This document shows positions 46,325 through 56,880 of a stretch of 64,000 nucleotides of DNA, piece by piece. This DNA comes from Teredinibacter waterburyi (GTDB lineage: Bacteria > Pseudomonadota > Gammaproteobacteria > Pseudomonadales > Cellvibrionaceae): NCBI RefSeq assembly GCF_001922985.1, contig NZ_MRUH01000008.1, forward strand, positions 1 to 64,000, read 5' to 3'. The notes below the pieces were generated by a model that worked only from the letters and a program-made list of their open reading frames with translations, made no database searches and was not told where the DNA came from. Position numbers and translations under genes: made by a program. Numbering within the stretch: the stretch's first letter is position 1; each line of letters opens with the position of its first letter.

Positions 46325-47707
46325 CTAGTATTTGTAAGACTCAGGCTTGTATGGTCCATCTACGGGCACTTTGATGTATTTTGCCTGGCCGTCGGTAAGG
46401 CGAGTAATTACGCCACCAAAACCTTCAACCATTGCCTTAGCCACTTCTTCATCCAACTTTTTCGGTAAGATCTTAACGTAAAGGTTGGCGGGCTTTTCAG
46501 CAGCTGGTAGGTCGGCAAATTTCTTTTCGAACAAATACATTTGCGCCAATACTTGGTTGGCGAAAGAACCATCCATAATGCGCGATGGGTGACCGGTTGC
46601 GTTGCCTAGGTTCACCAAGCGACCTTCCGACAATAAGATTAAATGGTTGTTGGTGGCTTTGTCGCGGTAGATTTTGTGAACCTGAGGTTTAATCTCATCC
46701 CACTGCCAATTTTTACGCATAAATGCGGTGTCGATCTCGTTGTCGAAGTGACCGATGTTACAGACGACGGCGCCGTTTTTAAGGGTTTGCAGCATGGCCG
46801 AGTCACACACGTTGGTATTACCAGTGGTGGTTACGATCAAATCGGTTTTGCCTAATACTTCAATGTTAATATCTTCTGGCTTGCCGGTATTGATGCCGTC
46901 GTTATAGGGCGATACAACTTCGAAACCATCCATACAAGCTTGCATGGCGCAGATAGGATCAATTTCGGTTACCTTTACGATCATACCTTCTTGGCGCAGT
47001 GATGCGGCAGAGCCTTTGCCCACATCGCCGTAACCGATAACCAAAGCTTTCTTGCCGGATAAAAGGTGGTCGGTACCGCGTTTAATGGCGTCGTTTAGAC
47101 TGTGTCTGCAGCCGTACTTGTTATCATTTTTAGACTTGGTTACGGCGTCGTTTACATTGATTGCAGGAACCTTAAGCGAGCCTTCTTCAATCATTTCCAG
47201 CAAGCGGTGTACGCCTGTAGTGGTTTCTTCAGAAATGCCGTGAATTTTGTCGAGCATCTCGGGGTATTTTTCGTGCGCGATTTGAGTGAGGTCGCCGCCG
47301 TCATCCAAAATAATATTGGCATCCCAAGGTTTGCCGCCGCTCAAAATAGTTTGTTCGATACACCACCAAAACTCTTCTTCGGTTTCACCTTTCCATGCAA
47401 ATACCGGAATACCGGCAGCGGCAATCGCGGCGGCGGCGTGATCTTGAGTGGAGAAAATATTACAAGATGACCAGCGTACTTCGGCACCTAGTTCGATTAG
47501 GGTTTCAATTAATACGGCGGTTTGAATGGTCATGTGAATACAGCCCATAATCTTGGCACCGGCCAACGGCTGTTCACTTTTATAGCGCTCGCGCAGCGCC
47601 ATTAGTGCTGGCATTTCGCCTTCGGCGATTTCAATTTCTTTGCGGCCCCAAGTGGCTAGGGAAATGTCCGCGACTTTGTAGTCGGTAAAGTTTTCTATGG
47701 CTGTCAT
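46325..47707 (-). CDS. ahcY: Adenosylhomocysteinase
   Basis: 460-residue NAD-dependent hydrolase that splits S-adenosylhomocysteine into homocysteine and adenosine. It has the Rossmann motif [10 protein letters not shown], the substrate segments [16 protein letters not shown] and [16 protein letters not shown], and the C-terminus [20 protein letters not shown] precedes the ATG. The 386-bp leader to metK contains a repeat element, but I do not see an SAH riboswitch in it. Confidence 0.97.
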   Translation of the reverse strand: MTAIENFTDYKVADISLATWGRKEIEIAEGEMPALMALRERYKSEQPLAGAKIMGCIHMTIQTAVLIETLIELGAEVRWSSCNIFSTQDHAAAAIAAAGIPVFAWKGETEEEFWWCIEQTILSGGKPWDANIILDDGGDLTQIAHEKYPEMLDKIHGISEETTTGVHRLLEMIEEGSLKVPAINVNDAVTKSKNDNKYGCRHSLNDAIKRGTDHLLSGKKALVIGYGDVGKGSAASLRQEGMIVKVTEIDPICAMQACMDGFEVVSPYNDGINTGKPEDINIEVLGKTDLIVTTTGNTNVCDSAMLQTLKNGAVVCNIGHFDNEIDTAFMRKNWQWDEIKPQVHKIYRDKATNNHLILLSEGRLVNLGNATGHPSRIMDGSFANQVLAQMYLFEKKFADLPAAEKPANLYVKILPKKLDEEVAKAMVEGFGGVITRLTDGQAKYIKVPVDGPYKPESYKY

Positions 47708-48093
47708 GTTGTTCTCCGGTTATTTGTTTCTGAAAGTGCGTTTAGATTTGGTGGGCACTTCGTAGGTTGTTTGTTTATGCGCTTCGTTGATGGAGCGCTG
47801 CGTATGGGCCTAGTGTTCTGGACGCGCTGTGAATCCATCCCTGTAAGCTCTGCGCCGGCGTCCTGCCGGCGACGGCACAGTACACTAGCCCCATACGCGG
47901 CTTGTATTTAACTGGTGGTGCAACTCAATTTTCTGTTTCTCGCAAACCAAGCTTGCCGCGAGTGCGGAGCGTACAGGGAAGTATTCACAGCGTGTCTGGA
48001 TCGACACTACCCTGCTAACTCGTTGGCACGTCACCCATCACAAGCGGCATTTTTATAACGAGTAAGCTTAGCCAATATTCTAAGAGCCGAGCT
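47708..48093. other. Intergenic region between metK and ahcY holding inverted repeats
   Basis: 386 bp with no gene. It contains a 98-nt hairpin (47800-47898) with an inner GCCGGC stem, and a diverged inverted copy of part of it at 47964-47999. A stem GCGCT/AGCGC lies near 47780-47798, close to the ahcY leader. Confidence 0.65.
47800..47999. repeat. Intergenic inverted-repeat element
   Basis: Arms 47800-47819 and 47879-47898 pair at 18 of 20 positions and enclose GCCGGCGTCCTGCCGGC. The segment 47818-47853 (core CGCTGTGAATCCATCCCTGT) recurs inverted at 47964-47999 with 28 of 36 matches. The core resembles an intergenic repeat common in gammaproteobacteria, from memory only. It may terminate or modulate metK-ahcY transcription. 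Confidence 0.65.
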
Positions 48094-49248
48094 TTACAGC
48101 GCCGCACGCAAAGCATCGGCTTTGTCAGTTTTTTCCCAAGTAAAGTTAGGAAGCTCGCGACCAAAGTGACCGTAAGCGGCGGTTTGTTGGTAAATAGGGC
48201 GCAGCAAATCTAACATCTCGATCAAACCGCGTGGGCGCAAATCAAAGTGCTGTTTTACCAGCTCGACAATAGCAGTGTCAGAGATCTTGCCAGTACCAAA
48301 TGTATTAATTGAAATTGAAGTAGGCTCGGCAACACCAATCGCATAGCTAACTTGAATCTCGCAACGATCAGCCAAGCCTGCAGCAACAATATTCTTGGCA
48401 ACATAGCGACCGGCATAGGCGGCTGAACGGTCAACTTTAGATGGGTCTTTACCCGAGAAAGCACCGCCACCGTGACGTGCCATACCGCCGTAAGTGTCGA
48501 CGATAATTTTACGGCCGGTAAGGCCACAATCGCCCACCGGGCCGCCGATAATAAATTGGCCGGTTGGGTTGATGTGGAACTGGGTATTTGCGTGCAGCCA
48601 CTCGGCCGGTAAAACCGGTTTAATAATTTCTTCCATCACAGCTTCACGAATGGTGGCCTGCGACACATCGGGGGAATGCTGAGTAGACAGTACCACCGCT
48701 TCGACCGCTACCGGCTTACCATTCTCGTAACGCAGGGTTACTTGGCTTTTTGCATCGGGGCGCGACCAAGCGTGGCTACCGTTTTTGCGTAACTCGGCCT
48801 GCTTTTCTACCAATCGGTGAGCATAGTAAATAGGTGCTGGCATTAGCACCGAGGTTTCGTTGGTTGCGTAGCCGAACATCAAACCTTGGTCGCCTGCGCC
48901 CATGTCTTTATCGACGGCTTCGTCTACGCCCATGGCGATATCGGAAGACTGTTTGCCAATAGCGTTGATAACCGCACAAGAATCGCCGTCGAAACCTACA
49001 TCGCTAGAGTTGTAACCAATACCGGTAATAACATCGCGAATAAGATCTTCTAAATCCACGTAGGTTGAGGTGCGAACTTCACCCGCAACAATCGCCATAC
49101 CGGTTTTAACCATTGTTTCAACAGCGACGCGGGCATTGCGGTCGTCCTTTAAAATCGCGTCGAGAATGGCGTCAGAGATTTGATCGGCCATTTTGTCGGG
49201 GTGACCTTCGGATACCGACTCGGAGGTAAACAGGGAGTAATCTGACAT
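48094..49248 (-). CDS. metK: S-adenosylmethionine synthase
   Basis: 384-residue enzyme that forms SAM from methionine and ATP. Signatures include [31 protein letters not shown] and [16 protein letters not shown]. The length is typical. It is 50 bp after the ArsR-methyltransferase regulator on the same strand and probably in its transcript. SAM made here feeds RsmE and the other methyltransferases of the cluster. Confidence 0.98.
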   Translation of the reverse strand: MSDYSLFTSESVSEGHPDKMADQISDAILDAILKDDRNARVAVETMVKTGMAIVAGEVRTSTYVDLEDLIRDVITGIGYNSSDVGFDGDSCAVINAIGKQSSDIAMGVDEAVDKDMGAGDQGLMFGYATNETSVLMPAPIYYAHRLVEKQAELRKNGSHAWSRPDAKSQVTLRYENGKPVAVEAVVLSTQHSPDVSQATIREAVMEEIIKPVLPAEWLHANTQFHINPTGQFIIGGPVGDCGLTGRKIIVDTYGGMARHGGGAFSGKDPSKVDRSAAYAGRYVAKNIVAAGLADRCEIQVSYAIGVAEPTSISINTFGTGKISDTAIVELVKQHFDLRPRGLIEMLDLLRPIYQQTAAYGHFGRELPNFTWEKTDKADALRAAL

Positions 49249-49298
49249 GGGTTGAGCTCCTAAAAAAATTAACAGTGTCTGTCGACGCTAATAAAAAG

Positions 49299-50297
49299 TT
49301 ATAACTTAAAAAATTGACGCAACTGAATTTGGAAACCATTGCGCAGGGCCACATAAATACTCTGGCCTTCTCGCATGGCGTTTTCGGCCGCCCAGCGGCT
49401 GAGATCTTGTGGTTCAAAACCAAGCCAAACATCACCACAGGCTTCGCGCGCCCAATCTTGATTGTGTTCGCACAGCTCACACACCAAAAAGGCCCCACCA
49501 GGTTTTAAACATTGGCTTACATCGGCAAAAATTTGTGCGGGAGACGGTGTGTGATGCAGTACCATATTTATAACCGCGCAATCGAAACTTTGCTGCTGGC
49601 TTTGGCAGTAACGAGTGTCGTTGCAGACGAACACGAGGTTGTCGAGCTGCTGTTGCTGGCACAGCTGGCGCGCATTGCGCAGCATGCTGTCGGCATTATC
49701 GAGCGCGACAACCTGGGCAAACTGTTGTGCTAGCTGGGGAAGCATTTCACCGGCACCTGGGCCAATTTCCAGCACCCTTTGTGACGCAGGCAGTGCGGTT
49801 GTCGCGAGCAACTCTAAAATCTGTGGCCCGTACACCTGATACGCGGCGATCAAATCCTGCTTTTCTTTGAAAGTGTCAGTTTGCTCTGCAAAAAACGCTT
49901 GTGAGGCTTCGGCGCGCTGATTGTGAATTTGATCAATTCGTTGCTGTAATGACGCAGTTATGGGCAACCCATCTAAGGTTTGGTAGAGGGCGACAGTAAG
50001 TGACGCGGAGGTGTCTTCGAGGCTTGAGTGGTTGCGTCGGTAAAAGATTGAATTGCCTTCGCGGCGACTGGCAACCAAGCCTGCGGTTGCGAGGACTTTT
50101 AAATGGTGGCTCATACCCGACTGTTTAATATCAAACAATTGGCACAGTTCCATCACGCCGAAGGAGTCGGTGGCAAGCACACGGAGTATCTCCAGCCGCA
50201 GTGGATCTCCAGCCGCTTTTAAGCGTTGGGCAAGATCTGACAGGCCGCTATCGGGTTCTGAAGTTGGCGCCAATTTGATGGAAGTTTGAGCAGTCAT
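49299..50297 (-). CDS. ArsR-family regulator fused to a SAM-dependent methyltransferase domain (SahR-like)
   Basis: 332-residue two-domain protein. The N-terminal winged helix (~18-95; LAQRLKAAGDPLRLEILRVL, QSGMSHHLKVLATAGLV) is ArsR-type without the metal-binding cysteines. The C-terminal class I methyltransferase fold (~150-320) has VLEIGPGAGEMLPQL and a following acidic loop. Regulators of this type beside metK and ahcY were described as SahR, which responds to S-adenosylhomocysteine. The fused domain could bind SAH or SAM as the signal. A perfect palindrome is 28 bp upstream of the start codon. The same gene order beside metK and tkt occurs in Pseudomonas. Confidence 0.9.
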   Translation of the reverse strand: MTAQTSIKLAPTSEPDSGLSDLAQRLKAAGDPLRLEILRVLATDSFGVMELCQLFDIKQSGMSHHLKVLATAGLVASRREGNSIFYRRNHSSLEDTSASLTVALYQTLDGLPITASLQQRIDQIHNQRAEASQAFFAEQTDTFKEKQDLIAAYQVYGPQILELLATTALPASQRVLEIGPGAGEMLPQLAQQFAQVVALDNADSMLRNARQLCQQQQLDNLVFVCNDTRYCQSQQQSFDCAVINMVLHHTPSPAQIFADVSQCLKPGGAFLVCELCEHNQDWAREACGDVWLGFEPQDLSRWAAENAMREGQSIYVALRNGFQIQLRQFFKL

Positions 50298-50324
50298 GGT
50301 CGCAAGTCTAGCAGCAGACCAACT

Positions 50325-50348
50325 CTATATCAAAATATTTTGATATAG
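50325..50348. promoter_or_regulatory. Perfect 24-bp palindromic operator for the SahR-like regulator
   Basis: The half-site CTATATCAAAAT is followed directly by its reverse complement with no spacer. It lies in the divergent region between the regulator and tkt, 28 bp from the regulator start. Long A/T palindromes of this kind are typical ArsR-family operators, so autoregulation of regulator-metK and possibly control of tkt are likely. Confidence 0.7.
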
Positions 50349-50586
50349 ATGCTGGGCCTTATGAGCGCTAGGCATAAGAAAATCCCAAGAAAACGCACTT
50401 TTTATGGGCGATAGCCGTGGTGTAGATCGGTTTTTAGTCTATTTGTCAAAATGACTATAAGTTACTGGTTTACCTGCCTCGCAATGTGCGAGAGAATACG
50501 CCCTCCAAAATTCGTCCCCCTTCGGGCCCAGTAAATCCTTGGGCCGGAAATTCACAGATAATCATTACATCAGGAGTCATTGTCAC

Positions 50587-52590
50587 ATGCCTTCCCGCAG
50601 AGATCTTGCCAATGCTATTCGTGCCTTAAGCATGGATGCAGTACAAAAAGCTAACAGTGGACACCCCGGCGCCCCAATGGGTATGGCCGATATCGCCGAA
50701 GTTCTGTGGAACGACTTCTTAAGCCACAACCCTCAAAATCCTGCTTGGACCGACCGCGATCGCTTTGTGCTGTCTAATGGCCACGGCTCCATGCTTATCT
50801 ACTCTTTGTTGCATTTGAGCGGTTACGATCTGCCAATCAACGAGTTGAAGAACTTTCGTCAACTGCACTCTAAGACCCCTGGTCACCCAGAGTATGGTTA
50901 TACCCCAGGTGTAGAAACCACCACTGGCCCGCTCGGCCAAGGTATTTCTAACGCTGTTGGTATGGCAATTGCGGAAAAGACCTTAGCCGCGCAGTTTAAC
51001 CGCGAAGGACACCAAGTTGTCGATCACTACACCTATAGCTTTTTGGGCGATGGCTGTTTGATGGAAGGCGTTTCTCACGAAACCTGTTCACTTGCCGGCA
51101 CCTTGGGTTTGGGCAAGCTGATTGCCTTCTGGGATGACAACGGTATTTCTATCGACGGTCACGTTGAAGGTTGGTTTACCGACGATACCCCGAAGCGTTT
51201 CGAAGCCTACGGTTGGCATGTGGTTGCCGACGTTGATGGTCACGATGCCGCTGCGATTAAAGCCGCGATTGAAGCGGGGCAAGCGGAAACCAGCAAGCCT
51301 ACGTTGATTTGTTGCAAAACCACCATTGGCTTTGGTTCGCCAAATAAGCAGGGCAGCCACGATTGTCACGGCGCACCATTAGGTGATGCCGAAATTGCTG
51401 CCGCACGCGAATTTTTAAATTGGCCACATGCGCCATTTGAGATCCCAGCTGATGTTTACGCGGGTTGGGATGGTAAAACTAAAGGCGAAGCTGCTGAGCA
51501 AGCGTGGAATGCGAAATTTGACGCTTATAAAGCTGCTTATCCAGAGTTGGCTGCTGAATACCAGCGCCGTGTTATAAAAGGTGAGTTACCTGCCGACTTC
51601 TCCGCTAAGGCCGACGCTTACATCGCTGAATGCCAAGCAAAGGCTGAGAAAATTGCCAGCCGTAAAGCGTCACAAAATACTATTGAAACCTTCGGCGCTT
51701 TGTTGCCGGAATTGCTCGGCGGCTCTGCCGATCTAGCCGGTTCAAACCTTACCCTGTGGTCGGGTTCCAAGGGTTTAACCGCAGATGATGCCAGCGGTAA
51801 CTACATCTATTACGGCGTGCGCGAGTTTGGTATGAGCGCGATCATGAATGGTATTTCTGCTCATGGCGGTTTTATTAACTACGGTGCTACCTTCTTGATG
51901 TTCCAGCAGTACGCCGCCAACGCGGTACGTATGTCGGCGCTGATGAAGTTGCGCAACGTATTTGTTTATACCCACGACTCTATCGGTCAGGGCGAAGATG
52001 GCCCTACTCACCAGCCAATCGAGGTGTTGGGTACATTGCGTCTTACCCCAAACATGCAAACTTGGCGTCCTGCGGATGCCACCGAATCGGCCATTGCGTG
52101 GAAGTCTGCGGTAGAGCGCAAAGACGGTCCTGCGGCCTTGATTTTTAGTCGTCAAGGCTTGGCGCCTTTAAGTCGCACACCTGAGCAGGTCGTTAATGCC
52201 GCGAAAGGTGGTTATACCTTGGTGGATTGCGATGGCGAGCCAGCTGCAATTTTGATTGCCACCGGTTCTGAGGTTGAGTTGGCGGTTAAGTCGGCGCAAG
52301 CACTTACTGCGGCCGGCGTTAAGGTTCGCGTTGTGTCTATGCCGAGTACATCCGTATTCGATCAGCAAGACGCCGCGTACAAAGAATCTGTTCTGCCTTT
52401 AAGCGTTTCTGCTCGCGTTGCGATTGAAGCTGCCCACGCAGACTATTGGTACAAGTATGTTGGTATCGATGGCCGTGTGGTTGGCATGACTACATTTGGT
52501 GAGTCAGCACCTGGTGGCGTTTTGATGGAGCACTTTGGTTTTACTGTCGATAACGTTGTTAATACCGTTAAAGATTTGATTGAAGACTAA
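50587..52590 (+). CDS. tkt: Transketolase
   Basis: 667-residue thiamine-diphosphate enzyme of the pentose phosphate pathway. The ATG at 50587 gives the family N-terminus [20 protein letters not shown] and is preceded by CAGGAG; the frame extends 16 codons upstream. The ThDP motif is [12 protein letters not shown], with [19 protein letters not shown] and the pyrimidine-domain segment [16 protein letters not shown]. It is divergent from the SahR-like gene. pgk follows without an intervening epd. Confidence 0.97.
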   Translation: MPSRRDLANAIRALSMDAVQKANSGHPGAPMGMADIAEVLWNDFLSHNPQNPAWTDRDRFVLSNGHGSMLIYSLLHLSGYDLPINELKNFRQLHSKTPGHPEYGYTPGVETTTGPLGQGISNAVGMAIAEKTLAAQFNREGHQVVDHYTYSFLGDGCLMEGVSHETCSLAGTLGLGKLIAFWDDNGISIDGHVEGWFTDDTPKRFEAYGWHVVADVDGHDAAAIKAAIEAGQAETSKPTLICCKTTIGFGSPNKQGSHDCHGAPLGDAEIAAAREFLNWPHAPFEIPADVYAGWDGKTKGEAAEQAWNAKFDAYKAAYPELAAEYQRRVIKGELPADFSAKADAYIAECQAKAEKIASRKASQNTIETFGALLPELLGGSADLAGSNLTLWSGSKGLTADDASGNYIYYGVREFGMSAIMNGISAHGGFINYGATFLMFQQYAANAVRMSALMKLRNVFVYTHDSIGQGEDGPTHQPIEVLGTLRLTPNMQTWRPADATESAIAWKSAVERKDGPAALIFSRQGLAPLSRTPEQVVNAAKGGYTLVDCDGEPAAILIATGSEVELAVKSAQALTAAGVKVRVVSMPSTSVFDQQDAAYKESVLPLSVSARVAIEAAHADYWYKYVGIDGRVVGMTTFGESAPGGVLMEHFGFTVDNVVNTVKDLIED

Positions 52591-52607
52591 GACGGTTGAT
52601 TTTACCG

Positions 52608-52641
52608 AGCTATAGTGGCGATGAAAGTCGGCGCTATAGCT
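52608..52641 (+). terminator. Possible terminator after tkt
   Basis: AGCTATAG/CTATAGCT arms form a stem with an 18-nt centre that can also partly pair. Only a weak T-rich tail follows (TTCTTG), so it may attenuate rather than stop transcription into pgk. Confidence 0.45.
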
Positions 52642-52860
52642 TTCTTGTACTACTCTATCTTTTTATCTAGGTTTATTTTCCTGTGTTTGCGAGGCTTTCG
52701 GATTCTCTTTTGAGTCCTGCAGAGTAAGGCCAGAGTTAAAATGACCTAAGCCACTGATCGGCCATTAGAGCTGAGGAGATGGCACGCGGCGAGCACAAAG
52801 CTGCAACTAACATACATTAAATCGCTAGAAAAATTCCCTTTCCTATCACTGGAGAAACAC

Positions 52861-54036
52861 ATGTCAGTAAAACTCATGAAGGACCAAGACCTTAAAGGTA
52901 AGCGTGTACTGATTCGTCAGGATCTTAACGTGCCGATTATGGATGGCAAAATTACCTCAGATGTTCGTATCACCTCTTCGCTACCAACTATTAAGTTGGC
53001 TCTTGAAGCTGGTGCCAAGGTGATGCTGATGTCACACCTCGGTCGTCCAGAAGAAGGCGTGTACGATGAAGAGTCTTCGGTTAAGCCCGTGGCTGCGCGT
53101 TTAAGTGAGTTGCTGGGTAAAGATGTTCCGGTGATCAAAGACTGGCAAGCAGGGTTCGACCTAAATGATGGCGATGTTGTTTTGTTGGAAAATGTTCGCT
53201 TTAACAAAGGCGAAAAGAAGGACGACGAAACCCTATCTAAAGCCTACGCGGCGCTTTGCGATATATTTGTAATGGATGCCTTCGGTACGGCTCACCGCGC
53301 TCAGGCTTCTACTCACGGCGTTGCTAAATTTGCCCCCATCGCATGTGCTGGCCCCTTGCTGTCTGGCGAATTGGATGCGCTTGAAAAAGCATTGGCCAAG
53401 CCAGAGCGTCCATTAGTTGCGGTTGTTGGTGGTTCCAAGGTTTCAACCAAGCTTACTGTGTTAGACGCCCTGTCTAAAATTTGTGACATCCTGATTGTCG
53501 GTGGCGGTATTTCAAATACTTTCGTAGCTGCTGCTGGCAACGAAGTGGGTAACTCACTTTATGAAAAAGATTTGATTCCAGAAGCGCAGCGTTTGTGTCG
53601 TGAAACCAAAGTCATCTATGCAACCGACGTGCGTACCACTAAAGATGGTTTTAGTGATTGGTCAGACAATTCAGCAACTGAAACCAAGAAGATCAACGAA
53701 ATTCAGGCTGACGAAGAAATTATCGACTATGGCCCAGAAACCGCTGCTCACGTTGCATCTATCCTAAAGGATGCTAAAACCATTCTCTGGAATGGTCCTT
53801 GCGGCGTGTTTGAATATGCGGCTTTCGCCAAGGGTACAGAAGTGGTTGCTCAGGCAATTGCCGATAGTGCCGGTTTTTCTCTTGCGGGTGGCGGTGATAC
53901 TTTGGCAGCAATTGATAAATTCGACTTGGCTGATAAGATCTCTTACATCTCTACCGGTGGTGGTGCATTCCTTGAGTATGTTGAAGGCAAGATACTTCCG
54001 GCTGTCGCCATGCTAGAGACTCGTGCAGGCGAATAA
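52861..54036 (+). CDS. pgk: Phosphoglycerate kinase
   Basis: 391-residue glycolytic kinase. Visible are [55 protein letters not shown] and the C-terminal ATP-site [24 protein letters not shown] precedes the ATG. It follows tkt by 270 bp in the same direction and is closed by a strong terminator at 54148-54187. Confidence 0.97.
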   Translation: MSVKLMKDQDLKGKRVLIRQDLNVPIMDGKITSDVRITSSLPTIKLALEAGAKVMLMSHLGRPEEGVYDEESSVKPVAARLSELLGKDVPVIKDWQAGFDLNDGDVVLLENVRFNKGEKKDDETLSKAYAALCDIFVMDAFGTAHRAQASTHGVAKFAPIACAGPLLSGELDALEKALAKPERPLVAVVGGSKVSTKLTVLDALSKICDILIVGGGISNTFVAAAGNEVGNSLYEKDLIPEAQRLCRETKVIYATDVRTTKDGFSDWSDNSATETKKINEIQADEEIIDYGPETAAHVASILKDAKTILWNGPCGVFEYAAFAKGTEVVAQAIADSAGFSLAGGGDTLAAIDKFDLADKISYISTGGGAFLEYVEGKILPAVAMLETRAGE

Positions 54037-54415
54037 AACTCCTTGGGGTTATGTCAGCTGCTTATTTTAAAAGCAGCTGTTGTCGAGATTCAATTTCCGA
54101 TTCAGGTCGGTTAAAAAGCGACTTTAGCCTTTGCGGGCTGTGTTGCTAAAAAGCCACTGCAATCTCAATGGTTGCAGTGGCTTTTTTATGGGCGCTTGTT
54201 CCGTTTGTCTTAGCTATTCTCCTTCGATCCGCTTAATTTCGTTAATTTTGCGCCGAGCTCTCTTGTGCCTGCTAAACTCAGGGAGGCAGTCTTCGTGGGT
54301 TGTTTGCCGAGCGTATTTAGTTAACGTATGAACTAAGTTGGTGAGGCTGGCCAATTTACGACTGTTTTTGGATATTCAAGTTTGGGTAGTTTAACAAGTA
54401 ATACAGGTTGGGTAG
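54037..54415. other. Intergenic region with pgk terminator
   Basis: 380 bp without a convincing gene. It holds the terminator at 54148-54187 and the presumed promoter of the alpha/beta hydrolase gene. Confidence 0.6.
54148..54187 (+). terminator. Terminator after pgk
   Basis: AAAAAGCCACTGCAA and TTGCAGTGGCTTTTT arms flank a short loop, an extended perfect stem with a T-run. It could also act on the minus strand. Confidence 0.9.
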
Positions 54416-55438
54416 ATGGCAGTAAAGGTAATGGGTCAGGTTGAGCGAACTAAGCTACGTCAGCAATTACCGGCGTTACAGTTTAATCGAGCGCTAGATT
54501 TTGAACAGTGTTCTGATAGCTTGCGGGAATATTTTCAGCGCTATAACTTCGATCAGCTGGTGGAGGAAACCCACTGTAATTACCACGTTGGCCGCGCTCA
54601 ATTGGCGGGCTACGAATGTGTCGCTCATACCTGGTTCCCCGATCGATTCGGACATTCCGATACAGTGGTAATTACCCACGGGTTATTTGATCATGCCGGA
54701 CTCTACCTGCACCTAGTAAGACGCTTGCTTTTGCAGCATTACACCGTGGTGTTAGTCGACTTTCCCGGTCATGGTTTGAGTGAGGGGCCGCTTGCCTCGA
54801 TCGGTGATTTTAGTGAGTACGCAGCCGTGCTGGCGGCGACCATGATGCTGCTTAAACGCAGCGAACGCTTTGCCGATGTGAGCTTGGTAGGTCAGAGTAC
54901 CGGTGGCGCCGCCATTTTGTATTTTGTAATGGACCAAGCTTACGACCATAAAATTAAGTCTATTACCTTGCTGGCCCCCTTGGTGCGGCCGCGAAATTGG
55001 CCGTGGGTACGAATGGGGGCGGCGGTCGCTAAATATTTTGTTAAGGATATTCGTCGAAAATTTACGGTGAACTCACATCACCAAGAGTTTTGCGAGTTTT
55101 TGAAGAATAAAGACCCTCTTCAGGTACGTCGAATACCAATGCGTTGGATTCTCGCAATGACCGCTTGGGTCGACTATTTCAGCACCCAAACACGCATGCT
55201 GGGTGAGCGTAAAATTAGTCAGCGCTCAACTCCTTTGCTGATTATTCAGGGGGCAAGTGATGACACGGTCGACTGGCAATATAATCTTGAGGTAATCAAG
55301 AAGCACTTCAAATACCCCTCGCAAGTTATTGTTAATGATATGGCTCATCAGATCGTGAATGAAACGCCAGAACGGCGAGAATTTGCCTTCACGGCTTTGT
55401 TGAAATTTCTCGAGCAAAAGGTTGTCTCACTAGCCTAG
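54416..55438 (+). CDS. Alpha/beta hydrolase (lysophospholipase / monoacylglycerol lipase type)
   Basis: 340-residue serine hydrolase with no signal peptide. The oxyanion segment is VVITHGLFDHAGLYLHLV, the nucleophile elbow is VGQSTGG (Ser161), and the acid Asp lies in IQGASDDTVDW. The His is in MAHQIVNE near residue 313. The cap has a basic, membrane-facing character (ATMMLLKRSERF). It resembles PldB-like lysophospholipases; the substrate is inferred. Confidence 0.85.
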   Translation: MAVKVMGQVERTKLRQQLPALQFNRALDFEQCSDSLREYFQRYNFDQLVEETHCNYHVGRAQLAGYECVAHTWFPDRFGHSDTVVITHGLFDHAGLYLHLVRRLLLQHYTVVLVDFPGHGLSEGPLASIGDFSEYAAVLAATMMLLKRSERFADVSLVGQSTGGAAILYFVMDQAYDHKIKSITLLAPLVRPRNWPWVRMGAAVAKYFVKDIRRKFTVNSHHQEFCEFLKNKDPLQVRRIPMRWILAMTAWVDYFSTQTRMLGERKISQRSTPLLIIQGASDDTVDWQYNLEVIKKHFKYPSQVIVNDMAHQIVNETPERREFAFTALLKFLEQKVVSLA

Positions 55439-55648
55439 CCGTGTTTTTGGCACAGCTGTTTGTGTTATCCCAGATAGTTTACGTCTATCCGCCTTTCGCG
55501 CCCTCAGTACGTCGATTTTTGACCGGCGGCTGTGGGTGTAGCCTTAGCTTTTCACAATATTCCCACAATTAGAGGCCGGTTTTTCACCCGGAATCTGGCA
55601 CACTGTGTATATCTTTTTCGTGCCTTCTTTAGTCTGGGATAACTTTCA

Positions 55649-56878
55649 ATGAAATCTCCTTTTTTGCGGCGCCTGCTTCCCTTTATCGCTCTTGCGATTT
55701 GCCTTGTGATCGCGGCTATTTTCATTCTCAATAAAAAGCCCCCCGAGAAAAAGCCCGATAGCCAAGACGCTCCTCTGGTGACGTTAACACCTGTAACGCT
55801 GGGTAGTGAAGTGTTGCTGGTTCAGTCTCAGGGGGTGGTTCAGGCTAAGTATCAGACTGCGCTAACCTCCCAAGTTAGCGGCAAAGTCGTTTCGGTATCC
55901 GAACAATTTGTGCGCGGTGGGATGGTAAAAAAAGGCGATCTACTCGCGCAAATAGACCCCTTTGATTATGAGGTGCGTTTACAGCAAGCCAACGCCAGTC
56001 TCGCCAGTGCGCGAGCGGCGTTTATTCTCGAGCGAGCCCAGGGCCAGGTCGCCGAAGCCGAGTGGGCGAAGATAACCAATTCTGCGCCCTCCGAGCTGGG
56101 CTTGCGTAAACCACAACAGGAGCAAGCGCTCGCGGCAGTAAAAGCCGCCGAGGCGGGTTTACAGCAAGCGAAGAAGGATCTAGAGCGAACCAAAATTGTC
56201 GCCCCATTTGATGCTTTAATTGAGGAGCGTTTGATTAGCCCCGGTGGTGTTGTAAATATTGGTACGCAATTGGGCAGAGTGTTGGCGCTAGAGCTTGCGG
56301 AGATTCGTCTGCCGATTGCGAACGCGGAGCTTACCTACCTAAATCAGCTTGGTAAGAACGCAGAAGTATGGCTCACGGCTACCCGTGGTGGTGAGTTAAT
56401 TAAGCGTAGCGCCAAAATTGTACGTGACGAAGGTGTCGTGAGCGAAGCGAATCGCATGGTATATCTGGTCGCGGCATTAGCTGATCCATACGCGCTCAAG
56501 CTGGCAAATAGTGGTATCGAAAATGCTCAAAGCCTGCCGTTTGGCACTTATGTCTCGGCGAGTATTACCGGAAAACAATTGGATAAAGTTGCGCTGATTC
56601 CGCGTAACTTGGTTAAAGACGGCCGCGTGGCTATCTATAAAGAGGGTAAGCTCGCCTTTGTCGACGTTGACGTACTACGCAACCAAGGGAAGCTTGCGGT
56701 AATTGGCAAGGGCTTAGCAAATGGCGACCAATTAGTGACATCGAGTTTGCAGTATCCCATTGCTGGAATGGCGCTGCAGCCAAGGGAAAAGCCTGCCGTT
56801 AATAACATGCAAATAGAAAAAAAGAATACTGCGGAAAAGCCCAGTAGCGAAGCCGTTAGCACTCAAGGCGAGGGCTAG
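55649..56878 (+). CDS. RND efflux periplasmic adaptor (membrane fusion protein)
   Basis: 409-residue adaptor anchored by one N-terminal membrane segment (~9-27, FIALAICLVIAAIFIL). It has a lipoyl/barrel-sandwich domain (LTSQVSGKVVSVSEQFVRGG; KTKIVAPFDALIEERL-type sequence in the second half). A helical hairpin (~115-180) and beta-barrel and membrane-proximal domains follow. It is two bases before the RND permease and links it to an outer-membrane channel, which is not encoded here. The Ser/Glu/Lys-rich C-terminus (KNTAEKPSSEAVSTQ) is variable. Confidence 0.9.
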   Translation: MKSPFLRRLLPFIALAICLVIAAIFILNKKPPEKKPDSQDAPLVTLTPVTLGSEVLLVQSQGVVQAKYQTALTSQVSGKVVSVSEQFVRGGMVKKGDLLAQIDPFDYEVRLQQANASLASARAAFILERAQGQVAEAEWAKITNSAPSELGLRKPQQEQALAAVKAAEAGLQQAKKDLERTKIVAPFDALIEERLISPGGVVNIGTQLGRVLALELAEIRLPIANAELTYLNQLGKNAEVWLTATRGGELIKRSAKIVRDEGVVSEANRMVYLVAALADPYALKLANSGIENAQSLPFGTYVSASITGKQLDKVALIPRNLVKDGRVAIYKEGKLAFVDVDVLRNQGKLAVIGKGLANGDQLVTSSLQYPIAGMALQPREKPAVNNMQIEKKNTAEKPSSEAVSTQGEG

Positions 56879-56880
56879 TT

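Noticed and set aside
47708..48093. SAH riboswitch upstream of ahcY
   Set aside because: I looked for the conserved SAH aptamer cores on the minus strand and did not see them; the hairpins belong to a repeat element instead.
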